Part shown: piece by piece, positions 27,555 to 36,825 of the stretch | Position numbering within the stretch: the stretch's first letter is position 1 | Layout: every line of letters starts with the position of its first letter | Assembly: GCF_004792695.1 (NCBI RefSeq) | Contig: NZ_SRXU01000002.1 | Coordinates: forward strand, 1-64,000 | DNA: 64,000 nt | Direction: 5' to 3' | Source of the DNA: Sphingomonas naasensis | GTDB lineage: Bacteria > Pseudomonadota > Alphaproteobacteria > Sphingomonadales > Sphingomonadaceae | Notes under the pieces: model-generated | Told to the model about the DNA's origin: nothing | Databases searched by the model: none | Seen by the model: only the letters and a program-made list of their open reading frames with translations | Translations under genes and position numbers: made by a program

Positions 27555-29570
27555 TCACTCCGCCGCCTCCGCGAATTCCTCGCCGTGGAGCAGTTCGGCC
27601 GAGCAGCGCTGCATCGTCGGCGAAGCACGGCAGATCGCGTTGGTCAGATAGAAATCCTTGATCGGATAGGTCACTTCGCCCGAAGCGGCGGCCGACAGCG
27701 ACGGCGCCTTCCACGCGAAGCTCACCAGACCCTCCTGCCCCAACTCGGGCACTTCCGCCGCCATCGCTGCGCGCAACTCGTCGAAGCTGTCGAACGGCAG
27801 CGTGCGGCCGAGCTTGTCGGACAGCGCGCGCAGGATCGACCAGTCCTCGCGCGCGTCGCCCGGTGCGAACACCGCACGCTCGGCGTGCTGGACGCGGCCC
27901 TCGAGGTTGACATAGGTGCCCGGCTTCTCGGCCCAGGTGGCGGCCGGCAGGATCACATCGGCATGATGCGCGCCCTTGTCGCCGTGATGGCCGATGAACA
28001 CCTTGAAGCTGCCGTCGAAGCCCGCGAAATCGACTTCGTCGGCGCCGAGGAAGAAGGTCAGCTTCGGCTTGGCGGCGACGATGTCGGCGATGCCGCCCTT
28101 CTGCGCGAAGCCGAGCATCAGCGCGGCCATCCGCGCCGCGGCGATGTGGATCACGCCGAAGCCGTTCCACGCGCTGCCGTCGTCGAGCGTGCGGATCAGC
28201 TTCATCGGCTCGACCAGCGCCAGCGCCGCGCCGAAGCCCGCGCCGAGCGCGCCGGGGCCGACGATGACCAGCGGCTTCTTCGCGCCGTCGAACGCCTGCG
28301 CCACCTGATCGGGCAGCTTGCCGAGCAGCGACAGATCGTTGCCCAGCCATTCGAGCTTGTAGGTGAGATCGACCTCGGGCCCGATCGCGAAGACCTTGGC
28401 GCCCTTCTTGATCGCCTTGCGGACGCGCGTGTTGACCAGCGGCGCTTCCCAGCGGAGGTTCGAGCCGATCAACAGGATCGCATCGGCATCCTCGACGCCG
28501 GCGATGGTCGGGTTGAACGCCACCGCGCCGAGGCTCGACACGTCATAGTCCATGCCGGTCTGGCGGCTCTCGATCAGATCCGAGCCGAGGCCCTTGAGCA
28601 GCGCCTTGGCGGCGTACATCGTCTCGGCATCGAGCAGGTCGCCGGCAATCGCCGCGACGCTGGAGCCCGCATAGACCGCGGCGATCGCGTCGAACGCCTC
28701 GTCCCAGCTCGCCTCGACCAGCTTGCCGCCCTTGCGCACGAACGGACGGTCGAGCCGGCGACGGACGAGACCGTCGACATGGTAGCGGGTCTTGTCGTGC
28801 GCCCACTCCTCATTGACGTCTTCGTTGATCCGCGGAAGCACGCGCATCACCTGGCGGCCGCGGCTGTCGGCGCGGATATTGGTGCCGATCGCGTCCATCA
28901 CGTCGATCGAGAGGTTGCGGCGCAGCTCCCACGGGCGATATTCGAACGCCACCGGCTTGTGGGTCAGCGCGCCGACCGGGCAGAGATCGACGGCATTGCC
29001 CGAGAGCTCGCTCTTGAACGCGGACTCGAGATAGGTGGTGATCTGCATGTTCTCGCCGCGATAGATCGCGCCGATATCCTCGACCCCGGCGACTTCCTCG
29101 CCGAAGCGGACGCAGCGGGTGCATTGGATGCAGCGGGTCATCACCGTCTTGATGATCGGACCCATATATTTCTCGGTCACCGCCCGCTTGTTCTCGGTGT
29201 AGCGGCTATGGCCCTTGCCATAGGCGACCGACTGGTCCTGCAGGTCGCATTCGCCGCCCTGATCGCAGATCGGGCAATCGAGCGGGTGGTTGATCAGCAG
29301 GAATTCCATCACGCCTTCGCGCGCGGCCTTCACCATCGGGCTGTCGGTGCGGATTTCCTGATTGTCGGCAGCAGGCAGCGCGCACGAAGCCTGGGGCTTG
29401 GGCGGCCCCGGCTTCACCTCGACGAGGCACATGCGGCAATTGCCGGCGATCGACAGCCGCTCGTGATAGCAGAAGCGCGGAATCTCCTTGCCCGCGGCCT
29501 CGCAGGCCTGAAGCACCGTGGCGCCCTGCGGCACCTCGACTTCGATTCCGTCTACTTTGACCTTGGGCAT
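27555..29570 (-). CDS. nuoG: NADH-quinone oxidoreductase subunit G
   Basis: A 671-residue peripheral-arm subunit. The N-terminal iron-sulfur region carries ferredoxin-type Cys in CRMC, the HPLDCPICDQGGECDLQ stretch and CIQCTRCVRF for [2Fe-2S] and [4Fe-4S] clusters. The rest is a molybdopterin-oxidoreductase-like domain without molybdopterin function. The length matches the alphaproteobacterial form. It is followed by the unknown 53-residue gene. Confidence 0.97.
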   Translation of the reverse strand: MPKVKVDGIEVEVPQGATVLQACEAAGKEIPRFCYHERLSIAGNCRMCLVEVKPGPPKPQASCALPAADNQEIRTDSPMVKAAREGVMEFLLINHPLDCPICDQGGECDLQDQSVAYGKGHSRYTENKRAVTEKYMGPIIKTVMTRCIQCTRCVRFGEEVAGVEDIGAIYRGENMQITTYLESAFKSELSGNAVDLCPVGALTHKPVAFEYRPWELRRNLSIDVMDAIGTNIRADSRGRQVMRVLPRINEDVNEEWAHDKTRYHVDGLVRRRLDRPFVRKGGKLVEASWDEAFDAIAAVYAGSSVAAIAGDLLDAETMYAAKALLKGLGSDLIESRQTGMDYDVSSLGAVAFNPTIAGVEDADAILLIGSNLRWEAPLVNTRVRKAIKKGAKVFAIGPEVDLTYKLEWLGNDLSLLGKLPDQVAQAFDGAKKPLVIVGPGALGAGFGAALALVEPMKLIRTLDDGSAWNGFGVIHIAAARMAALMLGFAQKGGIADIVAAKPKLTFFLGADEVDFAGFDGSFKVFIGHHGDKGAHHADVILPAATWAEKPGTYVNLEGRVQHAERAVFAPGDAREDWSILRALSDKLGRTLPFDSFDELRAAMAAEVPELGQEGLVSFAWKAPSLSAAASGEVTYPIKDFYLTNAICRASPTMQRCSAELLHGEEFAEAAE

Positions 29571-29576
29571 TGCGAC

Positions 29577-30179
29577 TCAGCTTCCCGAAGCGGGTGTATG
29601 GGTGATGCGATAGGCCGCCAGCGCGATCTGCGCGCGCAGCCCGGGGCGATTGATGCGGACCTGCGTGCCCTTGGCGGTGCACTCGCCGAGGAACGGCGTG
29701 ACGCTGCGCAGCGCCTCCGTCTCCTGCTCGGTGGTCGGTTCCGTTTTCAGCAGCGCGACGGTCGCTTCGGGCGCCTTGCGCACGATGCACATCCCCATCG
29801 CCTCGAGCTCGCCGCGCGCCGCGATCGGCGCAGCGCCTTCGTGCCATGCGAGCTTGCCGGCGAGACCGCGGCCTTCGTCGGCCATTAATGCCCCTTCGGC
29901 CAGTGCCCCCGCGAGCAGCACACCGCCTGCCCTGAGCGCACCGCTGGTAAGGCAATAGCCATGCCCGGTCGTCACGCGACGCAGCGCCTCGTTATACGCC
30001 GCCGTACGGATATCCAGCCCGAGCACCTTCTCGACGGCCGACGGCGTGCGCTTCGCAACGCACTTGCCGAAATTATGGACGACCTGCACCGCCAGCGGAT
30101 CGAGCTTCTTCGGCGCCGCGTCCTGCGCGAGGACGGGCGATGCCAGCAGGCCAGCGACTATGGCTGCGCAAGCCTTCAT
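29577..30179 (-). CDS. Secreted hypothetical protein in the nuo operon
   Basis: A 200-residue protein with a signal peptide at residues 1-18 (cleavage near VLAQD). The mature part contains two similar halves: FGKCVAKRTPSAVEKVLGL and MGMCIVRKAPEATVALLKT, each with a Cys followed by a basic residue and Pro; further Cys residues (GYCLT, GECTA) could pair with them. The start ATG overlaps the preceding gene's stop (ATGA), and its stop is six bases before nuoG, so it is part of the operon. No family recognised. Its periplasmic location is at odds with the cytoplasmic arm subunits around it. Confidence 0.75.
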   Translation of the reverse strand: MKACAAIVAGLLASPVLAQDAAPKKLDPLAVQVVHNFGKCVAKRTPSAVEKVLGLDIRTAAYNEALRRVTTGHGYCLTSGALRAGGVLLAGALAEGALMADEGRGLAGKLAWHEGAAPIAARGELEAMGMCIVRKAPEATVALLKTEPTTEQETEALRSVTPFLGECTAKGTQVRINRPGLRAQIALAAYRITHTPASGS

Positions 30180-30424
30180 TCCGCGGCCTCCTGCTTCCGG
30201 CTCACTGCCCAGCGAATATCCGAAAGCACCTGCACCACGCCACCAAACAGCGCGATCAGAATCGGCTGAAGCATGAGCGTCAGCGCCACCGAGCCGATCG
30301 CGCCTCCGGCGGCCAGACCCATCCGACCCAGAAACAACATGGGGCTGATCAAGGCGACAAACGAGATAACGGCCACGACATAAAAACCGATCGCGAGCCG
30401 GGAGATGGGAGGCTTCCCGCTCAT
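30176..30424 (-). CDS. Small two- to three-helix membrane protein in the nuo operon
   Basis: An 82-residue frame starting at ATG 30424, which overlaps the nuoF stop as ATGA. It has three hydrophobic stretches: [33 protein letters not shown] and [14 protein letters not shown]. The C-terminus ([12 protein letters not shown]) is polar. The stop overlaps the next ATG. No family recognised. Tight coupling on both sides argues that it is a real gene expressed with complex I. Confidence 0.7.
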   Translation of the reverse strand: MSGKPPISRLAIGFYVVAVISFVALISPMLFLGRMGLAAGGAIGSVALTLMLQPILIALFGGVVQVLSDIRWAVSRKQEAAE

Positions 30425-31725
30425 TCCGCGGCCTCCTGCATCGGCGCGTCGCTGCTGCCGTTGCGCTCGTTGATGCGGCGCTCGAGCTCGGGGCGGAAAT
30501 GGCGGATCAGGCCCTGGATCGGCCACGCCGCGGCGTCGCCGAGCGCGCAGATCGTGTGGCCTTCGACCTGCTTGGTGACCTGCTGGAGCGTGTCGATCTC
30601 GCTGATGTCGGCGTCGCCGGTGCGCAGCCGCTCCATCACCCGCCACATCCAGCCGGTGCCCTCGCGGCACGGGGTGCACTGGCCGCAGCTCTCATGCTTG
30701 TAGAAATAGCTGAGCCGGCTGATCGCGCGGACGACGTCGGTCGACTTGTCCATCACGATCACCGCCGCGGTGCCGAGGCCCGAGCCGACTCCGCGCAGCC
30801 CGTCGAAATCCATCGGGCAGTCCATGATCTGCGAAGCGGGGACGAGCGGCACCGAGGAGCCGCCCGGGATCACCGCGAGCAGATTGTCCCAGCCGCCGCG
30901 GATGCCGCCGCAATGCTTCTCGATCAGCTCGCGGAACGGGATGCTCATCGCCTCCTCGACCACGCAGGGCTTCTCGACATGGCCCGAGATCTGGAAGAGC
31001 TTGGTGCCCTTGTTGTTCTCGGCGCCGAAGCTGGCGAACCATTCGGGCGAGCGCCGCAGGATCGTCGGGACGACCGCGATCGACTCGACATTGTTCACCG
31101 TCGTCGGGCAGCCATAAAGGCCTGCGCCAGCCGGGAACGGCGGCTTGAGCCGCGGCTGGCCCTTCTTGCCCTCGAGGCTCTCGAGCATCGCGGTCTCTTC
31201 GCCGCAGATATAGGCGCCGGCGCCGCGATGGACGAAGACGTCGAAATCATAGCCCGAGCCGCAGGCGTTCTTGCCGAGCAGGCCCTTGTCATAGGCCTCG
31301 GCGACCGCCGCGAACAGCGTCTCGGCCTCGCGGATATATTCGCCGCGGATGTAGATGTACGCGGCGCGCGCGCGCATCGCATAGCCGGCGATCAGCGCGC
31401 CTTCGATCAGCTTGTGCGGATCGTGGCGGATGATCTCGCGGTCCTTGCACGAGCCGGGCTCGGACTCGTCGGCGTTGATCACGAGGAAGTTGGGCCGGTC
31501 GGGCCGCGGCTCCTTGGGCATGAACGACCATTTCGTGCCGGTCGGGAAGCCCGCGCCGCCGCGCCCGCGCAGGCCCGAGGCCTTGATGCGGTCGATGATC
31601 GTGTCCTGGCCGAGCGCCATCAGCGCCTTGGTATTGTCCCAGTCGCCGCGCTTGAGCGACGCCGACAGGTTCCACGGCTGGAAGCCGTAGACATTGGTGA
31701 AGATGCGATCCTTGTCCTGCAGCAT
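30421..31725 (-). CDS. nuoF: NADH-quinone oxidoreductase subunit F
   Basis: A 434-residue NADH-binding flavoprotein of complex I. The NADH and FMN signatures are [13 protein letters not shown] and [14 protein letters not shown]; the N3 [4Fe-4S] site is [13 protein letters not shown] near residue 350. The start is ATG 31725, one base after the preceding small-gene stop. It lies in the standard order after nuoE, apart from the inserted small gene. Confidence 0.97.
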   Translation of the reverse strand: MLQDKDRIFTNVYGFQPWNLSASLKRGDWDNTKALMALGQDTIIDRIKASGLRGRGGAGFPTGTKWSFMPKEPRPDRPNFLVINADESEPGSCKDREIIRHDPHKLIEGALIAGYAMRARAAYIYIRGEYIREAETLFAAVAEAYDKGLLGKNACGSGYDFDVFVHRGAGAYICGEETAMLESLEGKKGQPRLKPPFPAGAGLYGCPTTVNNVESIAVVPTILRRSPEWFASFGAENNKGTKLFQISGHVEKPCVVEEAMSIPFRELIEKHCGGIRGGWDNLLAVIPGGSSVPLVPASQIMDCPMDFDGLRGVGSGLGTAAVIVMDKSTDVVRAISRLSYFYKHESCGQCTPCREGTGWMWRVMERLRTGDADISEIDTLQQVTKQVEGHTICALGDAAAWPIQGLIRHFRPELERRINERNGSSDAPMQEAAE

Positions 31726-31726
31726 C

Positions 31727-31900
31727 TCAGCGCCCCTGCCCGACGAGCTTCTGGATCACCATGAAGGCGACCGCGGCGAGCCCGACCAGAATGATGATCC
31801 CGAGCAGCTTGAAGGCGATCTTGAGCACCCAGCCGCCGACGACGATCGCGCCGATCACGGCGAGAACGACGAACAGGACGTTCTTGGTGTCCTGGCTCAT
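31727..31900 (-). CDS. Small hydrophobic protein between nuoE and nuoF
   Basis: A 57-residue frame from ATG 31900 to TGA 31727. After a short polar start (MSQDTKN) come two adjoining hydrophobic helices: [18 protein letters not shown] and [17 protein letters not shown]. The ATG overlaps the nuoE stop as ATGA, and one base separates its stop from the nuoF ATG. It is too short for most gene callers. No family recognised; its position suggests tight coupling to complex I. Confidence 0.65.
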   Translation of the reverse strand: MSQDTKNVLFVVLAVIGAIVVGGWVLKIAFKLLGIIILVGLAAVAFMVIQKLVGQGR

Positions 31901-32568
31901 GCCCATTCCCCGCGATAATCGTGGTTCTCGCCCACCATCGCCGTCAGCGTCGTCGGGCCGCCGACCGGCTCGACCGTGTGACGGCCCGGCTCCTGCGTGC
32001 CGGTCTTGGGGCTCTCGCCCCTGGCCAGCGCGTCGAGGATCGCGGTCGTGCGGTCATAGTCGAGGTCTTCGTAATTATCGTCGTTGATCTGCACCATCGG
32101 CGCCGACGAGCAATTGCCCATGCACTCGACCTCGGTGAGCGTGAACATGCCGTCCTCGGTGGTGTGGCCCTTCTTCAGCCCGCGCGCCTTGCACGCCGCC
32201 ATCACGTCGTCCGATCCGCGCAGCATGCACGGCGTCGTGCCGCAGACCTGGACATGATAGCGGCCGACCGGGGCGAGATTGAACATCGTGTAGAAGGTCG
32301 CGACCTCGAACACGCGGATATACGGCATCTCGAGCGCGCGCGCGACGAACTCGATCACCGGCACCGGCAGCCAGCCCTGGGTATTGGTGTCGGCGCCGAC
32401 CTGGCGCTGGGCGAGGTCGAGGAACGGGATCGTGCACGACATCTGCCGGCCCGCCGGATAGCGGCCGAGGATCTCGCGCGCCTTCTCGGCATTCTCGGCC
32501 GACCATGCGAACGCGCCCCAGCGCGCGCGGGTCTCGCCCTCGTCGGGGATTTGCGGCGTATCAGCCAT
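31897..32568 (-). CDS. nuoE: NADH-quinone oxidoreductase subunit E
   Basis: A 223-residue thioredoxin-like subunit carrying the [2Fe-2S] cluster N1a. The four Cys ligands are in CGTTPCMLRG and ECMGNCSSAPM. It starts at ATG 32568, overlapping the stop of the NTF2-like gene. The C-terminal extension after the cluster domain (EPGRHTVEPVGGPTTLTAM) is typical for alphaproteobacteria. Confidence 0.97.
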   Translation of the reverse strand: MADTPQIPDEGETRARWGAFAWSAENAEKAREILGRYPAGRQMSCTIPFLDLAQRQVGADTNTQGWLPVPVIEFVARALEMPYIRVFEVATFYTMFNLAPVGRYHVQVCGTTPCMLRGSDDVMAACKARGLKKGHTTEDGMFTLTEVECMGNCSSAPMVQINDDNYEDLDYDRTTAILDALARGESPKTGTQEPGRHTVEPVGGPTTLTAMVGENHDYRGEWA

Positions 32569-32930
32569 CAGCGAATGAACTCCACCCGATCGACCTTGTC
32601 GTCGGAGAACGAATAAATGGACATGACCTCGAAGGGCTCGGCCTCGGGCGAGCGCGCGACCTTCTCGTGCAGGACGACGGTATCGCCGAGCGCATAGGAA
32701 GTGAGGATTTCCGCGCGATTCCCCGGAAAATCGGCGAACATCGCCTTGAGCCCCGAACGCACGCCTTCGCGCCCCTCGCGCAGCACCGCGCCGCGATAGG
32801 TCGCCTCGCAGGCGTCCTCGGTCATCAGCGCGACATAGCCGTCGGCATCCTGCGCATTGTAGCGCTCGATCATCGCATGCGCGGTGGCGATGCGATCCTT
32901 GGCGCTGGAGAGGAGGGGCACGTCAGCCAT
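32568..32930 (-). CDS. NTF2/SnoaL-like cytoplasmic protein in the nuo operon
   Basis: A 120-residue protein with the SnoaL/NTF2 fold pattern: a helix with MIERYNAQDADGYVALMTEDA, the cone strands including ALGDTVVLHEKVA and the closing strand IYSFSDDKVDRVEFIR. Such proteins bind small ligands or act as isomerases, but no catalytic Asp/His pair can be assigned here. It overlaps the secreted gene upstream by eight bases and the nuoE start by one base. It is not a complex I subunit. Confidence 0.8.
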   Translation of the reverse strand: MADVPLLSSAKDRIATAHAMIERYNAQDADGYVALMTEDACEATYRGAVLREGREGVRSGLKAMFADFPGNRAEILTSYALGDTVVLHEKVARSPEAEPFEVMSIYSFSDDKVDRVEFIR

Positions 32931-33486
32931 TAGTCGTCTGGGCCTCGGGAACGATAGTGTTGGAGGTATTCATCATCGGCGGCACTTCGGCGACCAGCGT
33001 TCGGACATGCGAAACCTTGTCGCCGGCAAAATCCAGGAAAGAGATATAGTAGAGCTGGCCCTTGTAGAGCCACTCGATGCGCACCTGCCCATCCTTCATG
33101 AGGAACGGGGTGTTGTGATCGCAATGTTCGCTGAATTGCTTCGCGAACGAGAGCGTTGTCGGATCGCAATCGCCCCCCATGCCCTTCGGGCAAAGTTCGG
33201 CACCGGCATCCGCGGTGAACATGGCGGTGAGCGCCGCCTCGTCTTTTGTATCATAGGCCTTAAGCAGCGCCGCTACCGGAGCCGCAAGCGTAGCTGGTAG
33301 CGGAGAGGCATCGGCCTTGGACGGCTTGAGACCGAAATGCGTCTTGCCGTCGGAGACGAAAACGACCGGGCCCATCACAATGCCGTCGAGGGGACCGCCA
33401 TTGAACGTCGTGCCCTTGGTCTTGTCCTGCGCATGCGCCGCCACCGGCGCAGCGACGAGCGCAGCGGCCAGAAGCAACCGCGACAT
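32923..33486 (-). CDS. Secreted hypothetical protein in the nuo operon, possibly NTF2-like
   Basis: A 187-residue protein with a signal peptide at residues 1-19 (cleavage near AHAQD). The mature part has Cys pairs in ELCPKGMGGDCDP and EHCDHNTP, and the segment LLKAYDTKDEAALTAMF resembles the helix of NTF2-like proteins; the end has YKGQLYYISFLDFAGDKVSHV, similar in pattern to the adjacent cytoplasmic gene. The start ATG 33486 overlaps the nuoD stop (TGATG). Its composition is slightly less GC-rich than the nuo genes. Function unknown. Confidence 0.72.
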   Translation of the reverse strand: MSRLLLAAALVAAPVAAHAQDKTKGTTFNGGPLDGIVMGPVVFVSDGKTHFGLKPSKADASPLPATLAAPVAALLKAYDTKDEAALTAMFTADAGAELCPKGMGGDCDPTTLSFAKQFSEHCDHNTPFLMKDGQVRIEWLYKGQLYYISFLDFAGDKVSHVRTLVAEVPPMMNTSNTIVPEAQTTNG

Positions 33487-34721
33487 CACCGATCGCACTC
33501 CCCGAACACGATATCCATCGCGCCCAGAATGGCGGTGATGTCGGCGAGCATGTGCCCCTTGGACATGAAGTCCATCGCCTGGAGGTGGCTGAACGCGGTC
33601 GGGCGGACCTTGCAGCGATACGGCTTGTTGGTGCCGTCGCTCACCAGATAGACGCCGAACTCGCCCTTGGGGCTCTCGGTCGCGACGTAAACCTCGCCTG
33701 CGGGCACGTGATAGCCCTCGGTGAACAGCTTGAAGTGATGGATCAGCGCTTCCATCGATTGCTTCATCTCGCCGCGCTTGGGCGGCGCAACCTTGCGGTC
33801 GAGCGTCAGCACCGGCCCTTCGGGCATCTCGGCGAGGCACTGCTTCATGATCCGCGCCGACTGATAGACTTCCTCGACGCGCACCATGAAGCGATCATAG
33901 CAATCGCCACGCGTGCCGACCGGGATGTCGAACTCCATGCGGTCGTACACGTCATAGGGCTGCTGGCGGCGCAGATCCCATGGGATGCCCGCGGCGCGGA
34001 TCATCGGGCCGGAGAAGCCCCATTTGATCGCATCGTCGCGGCTCACCACCGCGATGTCGACATTGCGCTGCTTGAAGATGCGGTTCTCGGCGACGAGGCT
34101 GATCGCATCGCCGAACAGCCGCGGCAGGCGCGTGTCGAGCCAGTCGGCGATGTCGGTGAGCAGCTTGAGCGGCACGTCCTGGCGGACGCCGCCGACGCGG
34201 AAATAGTTCGAGTGCATGCGCGCGCCCGAGGCACGCTCGAAGAAGTTGAGGCAATCCTCGCGCAGCTCGAACATCCACAGGTTCGGCGTCATCGCGCCGA
34301 CGTCCATCACGTGGCTGCCGAGGTTCAGCATGTGATTGCAGATGCGAGTCAGCTCGGCGAAGAACACGCGCAGATACTGGCCGCGCAGCGGCACCTCGAG
34401 ATCGAGCAGCTTCTCGACCGCGAGCACGAAGCTGTGCTCCATGCCCAGCGGCGAGCAATAGTCGAAGCGATCGAAATAGGGCAGCGCCTGGGTGTAGGTC
34501 TTGTACTCGATCAGCTTCTCGGTGCCGCGGTGGAGCAGCCCGACATGCGGATCGATGCGCTCGATGATCTCGCCGTCCAGCTCGGTGACGAGACGCAGCA
34601 CGCCGTGCGCCGCAGGGTGCTGCGGGCCGAAATTGATCGTGTAGTTGGCGATCGCGACGTCGCCCACTTCGGGCTTGCCCGCGTCGGTGCGTCCTTCGAT
34701 CTCGTCGAGATAGTCAGCCAT
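33486..34721 (-). CDS. nuoD: NADH-quinone oxidoreductase subunit D
   Basis: A 411-residue 49-kDa-type subunit forming the quinone site with NuoB. Signatures: [14 protein letters not shown] at the N-terminus (quinone-site His), the helix with [14 protein letters not shown], and [15 protein letters not shown] near residue 360. The start ATG 34721 overlaps the nuoC stop, keeping the A-B-C-D order. Confidence 0.97.
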   Translation of the reverse strand: MADYLDEIEGRTDAGKPEVGDVAIANYTINFGPQHPAAHGVLRLVTELDGEIIERIDPHVGLLHRGTEKLIEYKTYTQALPYFDRFDYCSPLGMEHSFVLAVEKLLDLEVPLRGQYLRVFFAELTRICNHMLNLGSHVMDVGAMTPNLWMFELREDCLNFFERASGARMHSNYFRVGGVRQDVPLKLLTDIADWLDTRLPRLFGDAISLVAENRIFKQRNVDIAVVSRDDAIKWGFSGPMIRAAGIPWDLRRQQPYDVYDRMEFDIPVGTRGDCYDRFMVRVEEVYQSARIMKQCLAEMPEGPVLTLDRKVAPPKRGEMKQSMEALIHHFKLFTEGYHVPAGEVYVATESPKGEFGVYLVSDGTNKPYRCKVRPTAFSHLQAMDFMSKGHMLADITAILGAMDIVFGECDR

Positions 34722-35641
34722 TACGCTTCACCCTCCGGCGTCTTCTTGACGCGCGGTTTCCGCGGTTTCTTGACCACGTCGGGATCGGCCGGCGCCGGAC
34801 CCGCCTCGGGTCCCGGCTTGCCCGCGCCGCTCTCGGCCGTGCTGTCGGTGGTCTTGGGCTTGCGCACCCGTGCCTTGGTCGCCTTCGCCGCCGGCGCGTC
34901 GGCCTTGACGATCGCGTCGGCGGTCAGCGGGGTCGGCGCGCCCTTCGCCTCGGGCTGCGACGCTACGGGAGCGGGCGCAGGCGCCGGAGCGGGTGCCGGA
35001 GTCGGAGCGGGCGGCGGAGGCGGCGCAGCCGCCTTCTCGTCGCCCGGCAGCACATAGGCCGCGCCTTCCCACGGGCTCAGGAAGTCGAAATTGCGGAAAT
35101 CCTGCGCCAGCTTGACCGGCTCGTAGACGACGCGCTTCGACTCTTCCGAATAGCGCAGTTCGACATAGCCGGTCTGCGGGAAGTCTTTCCGAAGCGGGTG
35201 CCCGACGAAGCCATAGTCGGTGAGGATGCGGCGCAGGTCCGTATTCCCCTCGAACAGCACGCCGTACATGTCGTAGACTTCGCGCTCGAGCCAGCCGGCG
35301 ACCGGCCAGATCCCCGTCACCGACGGCACCGGCTTTTCCTCGTCGGTGGTCACGCGGACGCGGATGCGGTGGTTCCGGGTGAACGAGAGCAGCTGGTAGA
35401 CCACGTCGAACCGCTCGGGGCGCGACGGATAGTCGGCGCCGGCGATCTCGCTCAGCTGCTGATATTCGAGGCCCGGGGTATCGCGCAGCGCGATCATCGC
35501 CTCGATCAGCGACTCGCGCGCGACGGTCAGCGAGACCTCGCCGACAGCGTCCTTGCTCTCGACCAGCAGCGCGCCGAGCGCAGCCTGCGCAGCTTCGATC
35601 ACGCCCTCGTTGGACGTGTAAGCAGGTGCGGGCGCCCTCAC
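34721..35641 (-). CDS. nuoC: NADH-quinone oxidoreductase subunit C with long Pro/Ala and Lys/Arg tail
   Basis: A 306-residue 30-kDa subunit. The core spans about residues 1-200 with the family signature [22 protein letters not shown]. Beyond it is a 105-residue tail: first Pro/Ala-rich with a run of PPPPP and repeated AP, then a basic part ([19 protein letters not shown]). Standard NuoC lacks this tail. The start is GTG 35641, overlapping the nuoB stop as GTGA. Confidence 0.95.
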   Translation of the reverse strand: MRAPAPAYTSNEGVIEAAQAALGALLVESKDAVGEVSLTVARESLIEAMIALRDTPGLEYQQLSEIAGADYPSRPERFDVVYQLLSFTRNHRIRVRVTTDEEKPVPSVTGIWPVAGWLEREVYDMYGVLFEGNTDLRRILTDYGFVGHPLRKDFPQTGYVELRYSEESKRVVYEPVKLAQDFRNFDFLSPWEGAAYVLPGDEKAAAPPPPPAPTPAPAPAPAPAPVASQPEAKGAPTPLTADAIVKADAPAAKATKARVRKPKTTDSTAESGAGKPGPEAGPAPADPDVVKKPRKPRVKKTPEGEA

Positions 35642-36162
35642 CGTTCGAGCGTCCCGATGCGACGGATCTTACGCTGGAGCTGCATCACGCCATAGAGCAG
35701 CGCCTCGGCGGTCGGCGGGCAGCCCGGGACATAGATGTCCACCGGCACGATCCGGTCGCAGCCGCGCACGACGCTGTAGCTGTAATGATAATAGCCGCCG
35801 CCATTCGCGCAGCTGCCCATCGAAATGACGTATTTCGGCTCGGACATCTGGTCGTAGACCCGGCGCAGCGCCGGCGCCATCTTGTTGCAGAGCGTGCCCG
35901 CGACGATCATCACGTCCGACTGGCGCGGAGACGCACGCGGCGCGGCGCCGAAGCGCTCCATGTCGTAGCGCGGCATGTTGACGTGGATCATCTCGACCGC
36001 GCAGCAGGCGAGTCCGAAGGTCATCCACCACAGCGAGCCGGTACGCGCCCACTGGAACAGCTCCTCGGTCGAGGTGACGAGGAAACCCTTGTCGCCGAGC
36101 TCGGCATTGATGTCGTCGAGGAACGCGACGTTGGGCAGCGTTCCGGGCGGCGGGGGGCTCAA
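35638..36162 (-). CDS. nuoB: NADH-quinone oxidoreductase subunit B
   Basis: A 174-residue subunit holding cluster N2. The Cys motif is complete: the adjacent pair in GLACCAVEM, then GSCANGGG and [13 protein letters not shown] choose TTG 36162 as the start because GGGAG lies five bases upstream and just downstream of the nuoA stop; a GTG at 36174 is an alternative. Gene order and length are standard. Confidence 0.95.
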   Translation of the reverse strand: MSPPPPGTLPNVAFLDDINAELGDKGFLVTSTEELFQWARTGSLWWMTFGLACCAVEMIHVNMPRYDMERFGAAPRASPRQSDVMIVAGTLCNKMAPALRRVYDQMSEPKYVISMGSCANGGGYYHYSYSVVRGCDRIVPVDIYVPGCPPTAEALLYGVMQLQRKIRRIGTLER

Positions 36163-36164
36163 CT

Positions 36165-36539
36165 CTACTCCCACTCCAACGCACCTTTCTTCCAGGCGTA
36201 AACGAGGCCGAGCGCGAGCTCGGCGATGAAGATCATCATCGAGATCCAGGCGACCCAGCCGAGGTCGAACACGCTGACCGCCCAGGGATAGAGGAACGCC
36301 GCCTCGAGATCGAAGACGATGAACAGGATCGCGACGAGGTAGAAGCGCACGTCGAACTGGCTGCGCGAATCCTCGAACGCGGGGAAGCCGCACTCATATT
36401 CGGTGAGCTTCTCGGGCGTGGGCTGATGCGTGCCGGTGAGGCGGCCGACCAGCATCGGCAGAAACACGAAGGTGCCCGAGAGCGCCAGTGCCACGCCGAG
36501 GAACAGCAGGATCGGCAGATATTCGACTAGATCGACCAA
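36165..36539 (-). CDS. nuoA: NADH-quinone oxidoreductase subunit A
   Basis: A 124-residue subunit with three helices. Conserved family segments: [27 protein letters not shown] and [11 protein letters not shown]. The start is TTG 36539, with AGAAGG four to five bases upstream; the longer in-frame extension contains no family-like residues. It is the first gene of the nuo operon. Confidence 0.95.
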   Translation of the reverse strand: MVDLVEYLPILLFLGVALALSGTFVFLPMLVGRLTGTHQPTPEKLTEYECGFPAFEDSRSQFDVRFYLVAILFIVFDLEAAFLYPWAVSVFDLGWVAWISMMIFIAELALGLVYAWKKGALEWE

Positions 36540-36571
36540 GGTGCCTTCTCGCGGATGCGGAATTTGAGGGG

Positions 36572-36600
36572 CTTCTAGGACTGTGAACCGGGTGCGGCAA
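36572..36600 (-). promoter_or_regulatory. Candidate promoter of the nuo operon
   Basis: On the minus strand TTGCCG (36600-36595), then a 17-base spacer, then TAGAAG (36577-36572). It places a start about 25-30 bases upstream of the nuoA TTG codon. The same TTGCCG-N17-TA pattern appears upstream of 50543. It is a motif match only. Confidence 0.4.
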
Positions 36601-36693
36601 GGGGGCGAACCCGTGAGAATCACTCGCAATAAACAGGATTTGACGGGCAACGGCGCAAGCGTTTTCAAGGCGATGCGCTTCACACGCATCACA

Positions 36694-36803
36694 CCGTCAC
36701 CCCGGCTTCGGGCCGGGGTCCACCCCGCCGATAGCGAAGAACTTGAAGTTCAAGGGATTCGTTCGGCCGCACCGTGGACCCCGGCCCAGGGCCGGGGTGA
36801 CGG
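36694..36803. repeat. Inverted-pair palindromic element (CCGTCACCCCGG type)
   Basis: Left hairpin CCCCGGCTTCGGGCCGGGG and right hairpin CCCCGGCCCAGGGCCGGGG with outer CCGTCA and TGACGG. A perfect inner hairpin CTTGAA / TTCAAG lies between, near 36740-36752. It lies between the nuo promoter and the inositol-phosphatase-like gene, and resembles 4731-4840. Confidence 0.82.
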
Positions 36804-36825
36804 AAGAGGACCGAAGGTCAACGCT

